In this document: one piece after another, positions 53,498 to 60,977 of the stretch | How the letters are laid out: every line of letters starts with the position of its first letter | Numbering within the stretch: position 1 is the first letter of the stretch | Source: Pirellulales bacterium | GTDB lineage: Bacteria > Planctomycetota > Planctomycetia > Pirellulales > PALSA-1355 | Assembly: GCA_022844125.1 (NCBI GenBank) | Contig: JALHMI010000020.1 | Coordinates: 17,688-81,687, forward strand | DNA length: 64,000 nucleotides | Direction of reading: 5' to 3' | Position numbers and translations under genes: made by a program | Notes under the pieces: model-generated | Databases searched by the model: none | What the model saw: the letters and a program-made list of their open reading frames with translations, nothing else | What the model was told of the DNA's origin: nothing

Positions 53498-55933
53498 TTA
53501 GCCACCACAGCCGCAGCCGGGTTCAGCCGCACAACCCGGTTCGGCCGCACAGCTCGGTTCGCAAGCGACCGGGCAGCAGACCTTCACCGGAACCTGCTTG
53601 CAGACCACCTTCGGCACGCAGCGGGTCACCGTGTAAGCGACCTGCTTCGGCACACAACGAGTGACGTTGATCGTCTTCGTGTAGTGAACCGGCTTGCAGA
53701 CCGTGTACGGAACCTGCTTCACGCACTTCTCGGCAACCATGTGGCAGACCTTGTACTGGCAAGTCTTGACCCGCTGTTCCGGCACCATGCGGCACACCGT
53801 GTACTGGCAAGTCTTGACCCGCTTTTCGGGCACCATGTGGCAGACCTTGTACTCGCAGGTCTTGACGCGCTTCTCGGGCACCATGTGGCAGACCTTGTAC
53901 GTGCAGGTCTTCACACGCTGCTCGGGAACCATCTTGCAGACCGTGTACTGGCAGGTCTTGACGCGCTTCTCGGGCACCATGTGGCAGACCGTGTAGTTGC
54001 AGGTCTTGACCCGCTTCTCGGCAACCATGTGGCAGACCTTGTACTGGCAGGTCTTGACCCGCTTTTCGGGCACCATGTGGCACACCGTGTAGCTGCAGGT
54101 CTTGACGCGCTTCTCGGGCACCATGTGGCACACCGTGTACTGACAGGTCTTGACACGCTTCTCGGGAACCATGTGGCAGACCTTATACGTGCAGGTCTTC
54201 ACACGCTGTTCCGGAACCATGCGGCAAACCGTGTAGTTGCAGGTCTTGACGCGCTTCTCGGGCACCATGTGGCACACCGTATAGCTGCAAGTCTTCACCC
54301 GCTTCTCGGGCACCATGTGGCAGACCGTGTAGTTGCAGGTCTTCACACGCTTCTCGGCAACCATGTGGCAGACCTTGTACGTGCAGGTCTTCACGCGCTT
54401 CTCGGGCACCATGTGGCAGACCGTGTAGTTGCAGGTCTTGACGCGCTTCTCGGGCACCATGTGGCACACCGTGTAATTGCAGGTCTTGACGCGCTTCTCG
54501 GCCACCATCCGGCACACGGTGTAGTTCACCGTCTTCACGCGGTTCTCACGCTCGTAACGCACGCAGTTGATCGTGCGGGTGCGAGTCTCCGGAACCCAAA
54601 CCTTCTTGCAAACCTTGACCGGCGGGCACTGGACGCATTCGGTCTTGCAGCAGCCCGGCTTGTAGACGCAGCGGCAGCAGCAAGGATCCCATACCCACGA
54701 ACCGCAGCCTTGGACAGTCCGCTTCACCACCGGGCCAGGGCACTCGGTGACTTGCGTTTCCCAACGGCCACAGCACTCGGACACTTCTTTCGTATAGTGA
54801 ACCGGCTTGCAGACCGTGTAGCAGATCTCACGGGTCTTCGTCTCCTGCACCGGCTTGCAGACCGTGTAGCAGATCTCGCGGGTCTTCGTCTCGTAGACCG
54901 GCTTGCAGACCGTGTAGCAGATCTCACGGGTCTTCGTCTCGTAGACCGGCTTGCACACCGTGTAGCAAATTTCCCGGGTCTTGGTTTCCCAAACCGGCTT
55001 GCACACCGTGTAGCAGATCTCACGGGTCTTCGTCTCGTAGACCGGTTTGCAGACCGTGTAGCAGATCTCGCGAGTCTTGGTCTCGTAGACCGGCTTGCAC
55101 ACCGTGTAGCAGATCTCGCGGGTCTTCGTCTCGTAGACCGGCTTGCACACCGTGTAGCAAATTTCCCGGGTCTTGGTTTCCCAGACCGGCTTGCAGACGG
55201 TGTAGCAGATCTCGCGGGTCTTCGTTTCATAGACCGGCTTGCACACCGTGTAGCAGATCTCGCGGGTCTTCGTCTCGTAGACCGGCTTGCACACCGTGTA
55301 GCAAATTTCCCGAGTCTTGGTTTCCCAGACCGGCTTGCAGACCGTGTAGCAGATCTCGCGGGTCTTCGTCTCATAGACCGGCTTGCAGACCGTGTAGCAG
55401 ATCTCGCGGGTCTTCGTTTCGTAGACCGGCTTGCACACCGTGTAGCAAATTTCCCGGGTCTTGGTTTCCCAAACCGGCTTGCACACCGTGTAGCAGATCT
55501 CGCGGGTCTTGGTTTCCCAGACCGGTTTGCACACCGTGTAGCAGATCTCACGAGTCTTCGTCTCGTAGACCGGCTTGCACACCGTGTAGCAAATTTCCCG
55601 GGTCTTGGTTTCCCAGACCGGCTTGCAGACCGTGTACTCGCAGTTGCGGTAGGCGGTCTCGTTCACGTACTTGACGCAATTGATCGTTTTCTGTTCGCAA
55701 ACCGGTTCGTAGACCGTCTTGTAGCAGGTGTAATTCTGCTTTTCGTAGACGGTCTCCTTACAGGTTCGCATGACTGTGTGGCACTGCATCTTGCATGCGG
55801 TGTAATCGCATGGATCGCAGCAGCTCGCACAGCATCGATACCGGGCCGCGCCGCAGTACCCTGCTTGTGCCGCGTCAGCGAGCGCGGCAAGCAGGATGAC
55901 CGCAACAATCGGCACACCCAACAATGCTCTCAT
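53498..55933 (-). CDS. YTV-repeat cysteine-rich surface protein
   Basis: 811 residues from the ATG at 55933; AAGGAGG is 10 bases upstream of this ATG but only one base from the ATG at 55942, which decides the start. A signal peptide (VAVILLAALADAAQA) leads into a CC-rich segment. Then come 17 units of CKPVxETKTREICYTV, a linker rich in CC and CCC (WVWDPCCCRCVYKPGCC), then 17 units of CHMVxEKRVKTCxYTV, and the tail AEPGCAAEPGCGCGG. The repeat matches the YTV family (Pfam PF07639, recalled), described from planctomycetes as probable proteinaceous wall components. With two Cys per unit the mature chain is expected to be disulfide-cross-linked and rigid. It has its own promoter region and terminator. 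Confidence 0.95.
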   Translation of the reverse strand: MRALLGVPIVAVILLAALADAAQAGYCGAARYRCCASCCDPCDYTACKMQCHTVMRTCKETVYEKQNYTCYKTVYEPVCEQKTINCVKYVNETAYRNCEYTVCKPVWETKTREICYTVCKPVYETKTREICYTVCKPVWETKTREICYTVCKPVWETKTREICYTVCKPVYETKTREICYTVCKPVYETKTREICYTVCKPVWETKTREICYTVCKPVYETKTREICYTVCKPVYETKTREICYTVCKPVWETKTREICYTVCKPVYETKTREICYTVCKPVYETKTREICYTVCKPVYETKTREICYTVCKPVWETKTREICYTVCKPVYETKTREICYTVCKPVYETKTREICYTVCKPVQETKTREICYTVCKPVHYTKEVSECCGRWETQVTECPGPVVKRTVQGCGSWVWDPCCCRCVYKPGCCKTECVQCPPVKVCKKVWVPETRTRTINCVRYERENRVKTVNYTVCRMVAEKRVKTCNYTVCHMVPEKRVKTCNYTVCHMVPEKRVKTCTYKVCHMVAEKRVKTCNYTVCHMVPEKRVKTCSYTVCHMVPEKRVKTCNYTVCRMVPEQRVKTCTYKVCHMVPEKRVKTCQYTVCHMVPEKRVKTCSYTVCHMVPEKRVKTCQYKVCHMVAEKRVKTCNYTVCHMVPEKRVKTCQYTVCKMVPEQRVKTCTYKVCHMVPEKRVKTCEYKVCHMVPEKRVKTCQYTVCRMVPEQRVKTCQYKVCHMVAEKCVKQVPYTVCKPVHYTKTINVTRCVPKQVAYTVTRCVPKVVCKQVPVKVCCPVACEPSCAAEPGCAAEPGCGCGG
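53699..54514 (-). repeat. Array B: 17 x 48-base repeats in the YTV gene
   Basis: 16 regular units (54514 down to 53747) and one degenerate unit (53746-53699) encode CHMVPEKRVKTCNYTV variants. Total 816 bases. The frame is intact across all units, and the next residues are CKPVHYTK. Confidence 0.95.
54812..55627 (-). repeat. Array A: 17 x 48-base repeats in the YTV gene
   Basis: 17 units encode CKPV, then W, Y or Q, then ETKTREICYTV. Total 816 bases, the same size as array B, and followed by the same CKPVHYTK. Units with Trp carry a different synonymous pattern (AAATTTCCCGGGTCTTGG) from most Tyr units, showing two sub-lineages interspersed. Confidence 0.95.
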
Positions 55934-55942
55934 GGCTTTCAT

Positions 55943-56357
55943 GCCTCCTTCGTGGGACGACTCAGGATGGGTCTGGTCAGGCGAGGTTTTCCCGCTATGA
56001 GCTCTATTCGGCCAGCGCACTCCATGTGCGTTAGCTGGGCAACCCAAACTTCACCATCTACCGCAGTCCACCGGACGAGCAGAGACGGCGCATTTGCTTA
56101 CCCACCTTTCCCGAACGTTCTCTGAAATCGTCAATCTGGGCTGATAGCTTGAAATGGATATGCTGAAGAAACTTTTCAGCGCCGGTAGACAGGCAAATCG
56201 CGTCGGATTGTGTGACCTGTGCGGGTGCTAGCGAAGGCATGAATCGCGGCCGATGGACCGCTTGGGTCCCCGAACGGGGTAGCCTTGCTGTCAGCGGGGT
56301 CGTGGCCTAGATTACAATCCCCTGCCGGCGCATCCCGTCCACCCAGTCCCGTCCGCT
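55943..56357. other. Divergent promoter region of the YTV and rex genes
   Basis: About 415 bases with no gene. Contains an inverted CCCCG-AA-CGGGG (56268-56279) directly followed by GGGGTAGCCTTGCTG, the same motif seen at 8081-8095. TACAAT at 56313-56318 is a possible -10 for rex. Confidence 0.5.
56268..56302. repeat. Inverted element related to other intergenic repeats
   Basis: A short perfect CCCCG/CGGGG pair followed by CCTTGCTG-T-CAGCGGGG, a second imperfect inverted pair. It shares 13 of 15 bases with the stem-loop region at 8081-8095. Confidence 0.4.
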
Positions 56358-57041
56358 ATGAGCGATCGCAAATCGAGACCTCCGGCCGCCAGCAGCCCGG
56401 ACGCGGCCGTTCCCAAAGCGGTCGTCAGCCGGCTCAGTCTTTACCTGCGCGAGCTGCAGCACCTGGTGCGCGACGGTCATCAGCGGACCAGCAGCAGCCA
56501 ACTCGGCACCCTGCTGGGCTTTAGCGATGCCCAGGTCCGCAAGGACCTCGCCTACTTCGGCCATTTCGGCCATCCGGGAATCGGCTACCGCTGCGACGAC
56601 CTCATCAAAGCCATTCGCAAAATCCTCGGCACCGACCGCGACTGGCCCGTGGCCATGATCGGCACCGGTAACCTCGGCCGCGCGCTGCTGGGGTACAAAG
56701 GCTTCACCCACCAGGGCTTTCGCATCGCCGCGGCATTCGACGTTGATCCGCAGCGCGTGGGCGCCACGATCGAGGGCGTGCGAGTCTTCCACCTCGACCA
56801 GCTTGATACGGTCGTCCACGATCACAAGATCAAGCTCGGTCTGATCGCGGTGCCTGCCCCCGCCGCGCAAAGTGTCGCCGACCGGCTGGTGGCGGCCGGC
56901 ATCGAAGGCATCGTGAACTTCGCGCCGGTGACCATCTCTCTGCCAGACAACGTTCGCCAAGTGGGTGTCGATCTGGCCATCGAGCTCGAACAGCTTTCCT
57001 TCGCCGTGGTCAGTCGCGGCAGCGGCGAAGGCGTGGATTGA
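56358..57041 (+). CDS. rex: Redox-sensing transcriptional repressor Rex
   Basis: 227 residues, normal length. The N-terminal winged helix has VVSRLSLYLRELQHL and TSSSQLGTLLGFSDAQVRKDLAYFGHFG, the classic Rex DNA-recognition segment. The Rossmann domain follows with MIGTGNLGRALLGY (NADH-binding GxGxxG) and the domain-swapped C-terminal helix (QVGVDLAIELEQLSF). Rex senses the NADH/NAD ratio and represses fermentative or respiratory genes. Targets in this organism are unknown; no clear Rex operator was seen in the window. Confidence 0.95.
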   Translation: MSDRKSRPPAASSPDAAVPKAVVSRLSLYLRELQHLVRDGHQRTSSSQLGTLLGFSDAQVRKDLAYFGHFGHPGIGYRCDDLIKAIRKILGTDRDWPVAMIGTGNLGRALLGYKGFTHQGFRIAAAFDVDPQRVGATIEGVRVFHLDQLDTVVHDHKIKLGLIAVPAPAAQSVADRLVAAGIEGIVNFAPVTISLPDNVRQVGVDLAIELEQLSFAVVSRGSGEGVD

Positions 57042-57070
57042 CGGCCGCGCGATCAGCGGCTGCGAATGCG

Positions 57071-57099
57071 TTGCCCCACCTTTGGGGTAAGGCTATAAT
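57071..57099 (+). promoter_or_regulatory. Promoter of a leaderless small gene
   Basis: TTGCCC (57071-57076), 17-base spacer, perfect TATAAT (57094-57099). The ATG is at 57107, only 7 bases after the -10, so the transcript would start at or just before the start codon. Confidence 0.6.
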
Positions 57100-57106
57100 T
57101 CTCAGT

Positions 57107-57343
57107 ATGACACTACAAACCTTCCGCGACTTGCTCTCCCAAAAGCCGTTCAAGCCGTTCCGCCTCGTGATGTCGAGCGGCGATTCGTACGAAGTCCGCC
57201 ACCCAGAGATGGCCATGCTCACCCGCACGAGCATCTTGGTCGGCACCGACGTCCCCGACGACGGCATTCCCGCCGAGTTCAAGATCTGTTCTCTGCTGCA
57301 CGTCACGGCCGTCGAGCCGCTGGTGGGCAGCAACCACGGTTAG
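57107..57343 (+). CDS. Small conserved hypothetical protein
   Basis: 78 residues from the ATG at 57107; the upstream open frame contains the promoter and is not used. Sequence: a helix TLQTFRDLLSQKPFKPFRLV, then beta segments SGDSYEVRHPEMAMLTRTSILVG and ICSLLHVTAVEPL. This compact form (FRDLLxxxPFxPFRLVMSSGxSYEVRHPE) is one I associate with small planctomycete proteins of unknown role. No signal peptide. The gene appears to be transcribed without a leader. Confidence 0.75.
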   Translation: MTLQTFRDLLSQKPFKPFRLVMSSGDSYEVRHPEMAMLTRTSILVGTDVPDDGIPAEFKICSLLHVTAVEPLVGSNHG

Positions 57344-57582
57344 CGGTTTGCGCGCCGCTCGCGAATTTTCTCTCTGAGCGACCAGCCCAGTTCCTGACAC
57401 GCTCGGCAGATACCCCTGATATCAGTCGGCTGGAGCGCATTCTCGACGAGCAATCTGAGCGGATTGGTTACGCAGCAAAGCGCCTCGCGCGCCGCGGCCA
57501 AGTCCTCGGCGGACGAGGCCTGTTCCTTGATTTCGGCGCCGTATGTCGAGCTTCGTCGCGCGGGCCGCCCTCGCGCGATCAC
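57340..57582 (-). CDS. Possible small protein, uncertain
   Basis: 80 residues from a GTG at 57582; the longer frame from 57633 runs through the PEP-CTERM gene's terminator. Codon third positions are GC-rich as in real genes here, and the sequence is soluble and helical (SSAEDLAAAREALCC, VENALQPTDIRGICRACQELGWSLREKI). There is no ribosome site or family match I recognise, and it overlaps the convergent small gene by 4 bases. It could be spurious. Confidence 0.28.
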   Translation of the reverse strand: MIARGRPARRSSTYGAEIKEQASSAEDLAAAREALCCVTNPLRLLVENALQPTDIRGICRACQELGWSLREKIRERRANR

Positions 57583-57604
57583 CAAACCACTGACACAAAA
57601 AAAC

Positions 57605-57631
57605 GGGCCGCCCTCGCGTCGAGGGCGGCCC
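57605..57631 (-). terminator. Intrinsic terminator of the PEP-CTERM gene
   Basis: 11-base perfect arms (57605-57615, 57621-57631) around a 5-base loop, followed on the reverse strand by seven T. It is 36 bases beyond the stop at 57667. Confidence 0.9.
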
Positions 57632-57666
57632 ATTACGAACAGTCTGGCAAAATCGCTCAGAAACGA

Positions 57667-59088
57667 CTATTTCCGACGACGGCGAATGCCGTAGCCGACC
57701 AGGCCAATGCCCGCGAAAGCCATCAGCAGCACCGAACCCGGCTCCGGCACCACATTGATGGCCGCCTGCTTGAAGGCGCCCGCCACTGCGGTGGCGTTCA
57801 GATCAATTGAAGCCAGCAAGTCGAGGTTGACGTTGCCGCTAATCGTGCCACTCACTTCCTCGATGTCCACCGTGCCTGCCTGGCCGGCGGTGTTCACGCC
57901 GATGGCATTAATGGCGGTCAGGCTGAAGTTGGTGGCGGGAATGGCAATGTTCAGTCCGAGCTGCGTCAGATCGATGGGCACCGTGATTCCCAAGCTCCCT
58001 GCGAGCAGTGAAGCCGCGACGTCATCGAAATCCACATCACCTGAGGCGTTGTGAATGACATTGATCAGGAATGGCAACTCTTGACCGGCCAATGAAATAT
58101 TCTCGTTGAGATTTAGCAGCGTGCCGCTTCCCAACACTCCGTTGACGACGTCGTCGAGCTGGATCGTCGTCAGGTTGATGTTGAACGAGGCGAACGACAA
58201 CCGCAGATTGGCCGCCAGATCGATGCTTCCGGAAATAGTGCCGACCAGGTCGGCCACAAGTGTTCCGGAGATCGTCGTAGAAACCAGATCTGCGCCTGAG
58301 GTCGACAAGTCGAGCATGATCGGCGATACCGGATGCGCACCGTCCACAAAGTTACCCGGGCCGCCGGGCGAGTTCAGTGCAACCGGCCCAGCCGAACTGA
58401 TCGACAGGTTTTGCAGGCTAATGTTCTGCACCGGATTGAAGGCAACCGACAAGGTCGAAGTGTTCTTTACAACGAGATCACCGAAAATGGGACTGGAACT
58501 TACCACTCCCGGAATCGTGACGTTGTTCGGGATACTAGCGTTGATGCTTCCTGAGACGTTAGCCGTGGCGTTGATCGCGCTGCCCACCGCAATGTTCATG
58601 TTCGTGGCCGTAGCGCCGTTGAGAATCCCGGTTTGACCGGGATCATCCCACTTGCCATCCGAACCGGGAACGCCACCGTCGAGTACGCCCGGAATGGCAT
58701 TCGCCAGATTGTCACCCGCCGTCACGTCCAAAGAACCCGAGATACCACTGTTGAACGGCGTTGTGGGAATATTGATGCCAACCTGCGTGGCTCCGATGGC
58801 AATCGGAATCGGCGCAGGATTCGTGGTCGTCACGCTGTTCGGAAAGACGTTACCAGCGTTGAAAGGCAAACCATTGTTGCCCCTAACAGTCCTGATGCGC
58901 AGCGTGTTGATGTCGAGGGCTGCGCTGGAAGTGTTCTTCACGTCGGCCGTAATCGTACCGCCGATACTTCCGGAAAAGTTTCCGGAATTGATGGGAAGAT
59001 TCTGCGTCGCGGTCTGGCCATAGGCCGTGCCGCTGATCGCGAGCGCTGCGCAGAGCGCTGTAGAGGTTAATACTCTTGTCCAAGTCAT
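57667..59088 (-). CDS. PEP-CTERM sorting-domain exported protein
   Basis: 473 residues from the ATG at 59088, with AAGGAGA about 6 bases upstream. Signal peptide (LTSTALCAALAISGTAYGQ), then 400 residues of low-complexity Asn/Ser/Thr/Gly/Ile-rich sequence with many repeated SG/GSI beta-type stretches (GNFSGSIGGTITAD, SGSLDVTAG, GTISGSIDLAAN) suggesting a beta-helix or adhesin-like fold. The C-terminus is a textbook PEP-CTERM: VVPEPGS, a hydrophobic helix, then RRRRK. It is a likely exosortase substrate, processed and anchored or released at the surface; the exosortase gene at 31083 is in the same window. Confidence 0.92.
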   Translation of the reverse strand: MTWTRVLTSTALCAALAISGTAYGQTATQNLPINSGNFSGSIGGTITADVKNTSSAALDINTLRIRTVRGNNGLPFNAGNVFPNSVTTTNPAPIPIAIGATQVGINIPTTPFNSGISGSLDVTAGDNLANAIPGVLDGGVPGSDGKWDDPGQTGILNGATATNMNIAVGSAINATANVSGSINASIPNNVTIPGVVSSSPIFGDLVVKNTSTLSVAFNPVQNISLQNLSISSAGPVALNSPGGPGNFVDGAHPVSPIMLDLSTSGADLVSTTISGTLVADLVGTISGSIDLAANLRLSFASFNINLTTIQLDDVVNGVLGSGTLLNLNENISLAGQELPFLINVIHNASGDVDFDDVAASLLAGSLGITVPIDLTQLGLNIAIPATNFSLTAINAIGVNTAGQAGTVDIEEVSGTISGNVNLDLLASIDLNATAVAGAFKQAAINVVPEPGSVLLMAFAGIGLVGYGIRRRRK

Positions 59089-59341
59089 TAGCGTCTCCTT
59101 GATGGGGGTGCCAGTCTGCTCGTGGTTGCCTGCCGACTCACCATGTGAGCCGCGCGCGTCGGTTCTTCCGACTGGCTAACTGAGGCTCGATTCTATTTCG
59201 CGCAAGCCCCGTGTCAATCAGAAAACCCCGCGAGGCGCTGTTTTTTTCCCGCAAGGTTGGCGGGAAACCAACACGCCACCCAGAAGAGTGGGCAGCGGGT
59301 GCACCGAGCACTTTGCCACCGGAGCGGCAGAGGGTCGTAAA

Positions 59342-59412
59342 CTACCCGGCTAGGACTCGAACCTAGAATGGGAGAGCCAAAATCTCCAGTGTTACCATTA
59401 CACCACCGGGTA
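59342..59412 (-). tRNA. tRNA-Gln (anticodon UUG)
   Basis: 71 bases on the reverse strand. The acceptor arms TACCCGG and CCGGGTA pair perfectly, with discriminator G. The anticodon stem GGAGA/TCTCC closes the loop TTTTGGC, giving anticodon TTG. The T arm contains GGTTCGAGTCC. The 3' CCA is not encoded. It stands alone between the PEP-CTERM gene and the hydrolase. Confidence 0.95.
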
Positions 59413-59828
59413 AGTGGGACGGCACGCGATCCTTCAGAGGGCTTGCTCGCCAAAAAATCGCGACCGTCTCCATGTAATAGGCGTTCTCTTCAGTGCCGTC
59501 AAGGCAACCAGTGCTCGCCGTTATCCACCGTGGAATCAAGCTGAGTTCCGAACCGATAGGGCGCCCCGCGAATTAACTCGCGGTCCGCACGAGGGCGGCA
59601 AACGGCTTCGCCTCTGTCGTCGGCCTCGATGGGTATTCTTGCACGACCGGGTAACGCAAATCGGCAGCGCGATCCCGTTAGCGCCACTCCCCTTGAGGGT
59701 AGGGATTTACTGCGGTGTTTTCCACCCACAGCAAGATTTGCGGTCGCCATCGCGGCAGGCTAAAGTCACTCCTGCCCCCGCACGCCACACACTTTTCGCC
59801 CACCTCGACGGTCCGAATGGGAGCCACC
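59413..59828. other. Intergenic region without a supportable gene
   Basis: About 415 bases upstream of the hydrolase gene. A reverse-strand ORF (59499-59750) has no ribosome site or recognisable content. No terminator, repeat or clear promoter was recognised. Confidence 0.45.
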
Positions 59829-60956
59829 ATGTTCGATCTGAAATCTCTAAAGACCCTCGCATCCGGACTCGCCGCCTCGTTGTGCTCGCTGCTCCTGGCT
59901 CATCCCAGCCTGAGTGCCGAGCCCAAAACCGAAAACGTCATCCTCCTGATGACCGACGGTCTCCGCTGGCAGGAAGTATTCTCGGGCGCCGAAGAATCGC
60001 TGATCAGCGAAGAAGCCGGCGGCGTCAAGGACGTCGAAAACCTGCGGGCGAAGTTCTGGCGCGATACGCCTGCAGCACGCCGCGAAGCGCTCCTGCCGTT
60101 CATCTGGGGCACCATCGGCCGCCAGGGGCAGATCCTCGGCAACCGCGAGAAAGGCAGCTACGGCCAGGTCACCAACGGCATGCACTTCTCCTATCCCGGC
60201 TACAACGAAACACTCACCGGCTTCGCCGATCCGGCGATCGACAGTAACGACAAGATCCCCAACAAGAACGTCACCGTCTTCGAGTGGCTGAACCGTCAGG
60301 ACGGCTTGCACGGCAAGGTCGCCGCCTTCGGCGTCTGGGACTGTTTCCCTTACATCTTCAATCGCGACCGCTGCGGCTTCTACATCAATGCCGGCTTTGA
60401 GCCCGTGCCCGGCGAAGACAAGAACCCCCGCATCGCGGCCATCAATGAACTCAAAGCGAACACCAACCCCGTGCTCGGCGCCGAACCGCAAGATTCCTTC
60501 GCCATCTATTCCGCCGTCGAGTACCTAAAGGACCACAAGCCGCGCGTGTTCTTCCTCTCGCTCAACGAGACCGATTCCTGGGGGCACGCCGGCCGCTACG
60601 ACCTCTATCTGAACGCCGCTCACAAGGCCGACGCGGGTATCAAGCTCCTTTGGGAAACACTGCAATCGATCCCGCAGTATCGCGACAAGACGTCGATCGT
60701 GCTCACGGTCGATCACGGCCGCGGCGACGCGCCGGTCGACTGGAAAAGCCACGGCCAGAAGGTTCCCAAGAGCGAGTTCATCTGGCTGGCGGCCATCGGT
60801 CCGGACACGGCACCGCTCGGCGAACGCGCGAATTGCGATCCCTTCACGCAAAGCCAGGTCGCGGCCACCGTTGCTGCCCTGCTCGGCAAGGACTACGCCG
60901 GCGCCGTGCCGCAGGCCGCTAAACCAATTGCCGATCTGCTGCCGGCTTCCAAGTAA
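59829..60956 (+). CDS. Alkaline-phosphatase-superfamily hydrolase (sulfatase/phosphodiesterase-like), exported
   Basis: 375 residues from the ATG at 59829, with GGGAG 6 bases upstream; an in-frame ATG at 59817 is possible. The signal peptide ends LAHPSLSAEP. Superfamily features: LLMTDGLRWQEVFSG (first metal Asp plus the nucleophile region), NETDSWGHAGRYD and LTVDHGRGDAP (metal-binding Asp/His), all typical of the phosphodiesterase/sulfatase/phosphatase metal site. The Thr/Ser nucleophile and any sulfatase Cys-x-Pro-x-Arg motif were not seen, so it is probably a phosphoesterase, not a sulfatase. Extracytoplasmic. The next gene follows 21 bases later, suggesting one operon. Confidence 0.82.
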   Translation: MFDLKSLKTLASGLAASLCSLLLAHPSLSAEPKTENVILLMTDGLRWQEVFSGAEESLISEEAGGVKDVENLRAKFWRDTPAARREALLPFIWGTIGRQGQILGNREKGSYGQVTNGMHFSYPGYNETLTGFADPAIDSNDKIPNKNVTVFEWLNRQDGLHGKVAAFGVWDCFPYIFNRDRCGFYINAGFEPVPGEDKNPRIAAINELKANTNPVLGAEPQDSFAIYSAVEYLKDHKPRVFFLSLNETDSWGHAGRYDLYLNAAHKADAGIKLLWETLQSIPQYRDKTSIVLTVDHGRGDAPVDWKSHGQKVPKSEFIWLAAIGPDTAPLGERANCDPFTQSQVAATVAALLGKDYAGAVPQAAKPIADLLPASK

Positions 60957-60977
60957 ATTCCACGGGGCCTCCTCGAA

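Noticed and set aside
53699..55627. Regular 48-base repeats suggested a CRISPR-like or satellite array
   Set aside because: Units are adjacent without spacers and encode an in-frame protein repeat; no cas genes are present.
53684..56125. An 813-codon open frame on the + strand across the YTV gene
   Set aside because: It is the complement of the 48-base repeats. The periodic Leu/Ala/Val/Arg translation simply mirrors the real gene, which has the ribosome site, signal peptide and terminator.
59499..59750. 83-codon reverse-strand frame upstream of the hydrolase
   Set aside because: No ribosome site, no recognisable content and atypical composition; treated as intergenic.
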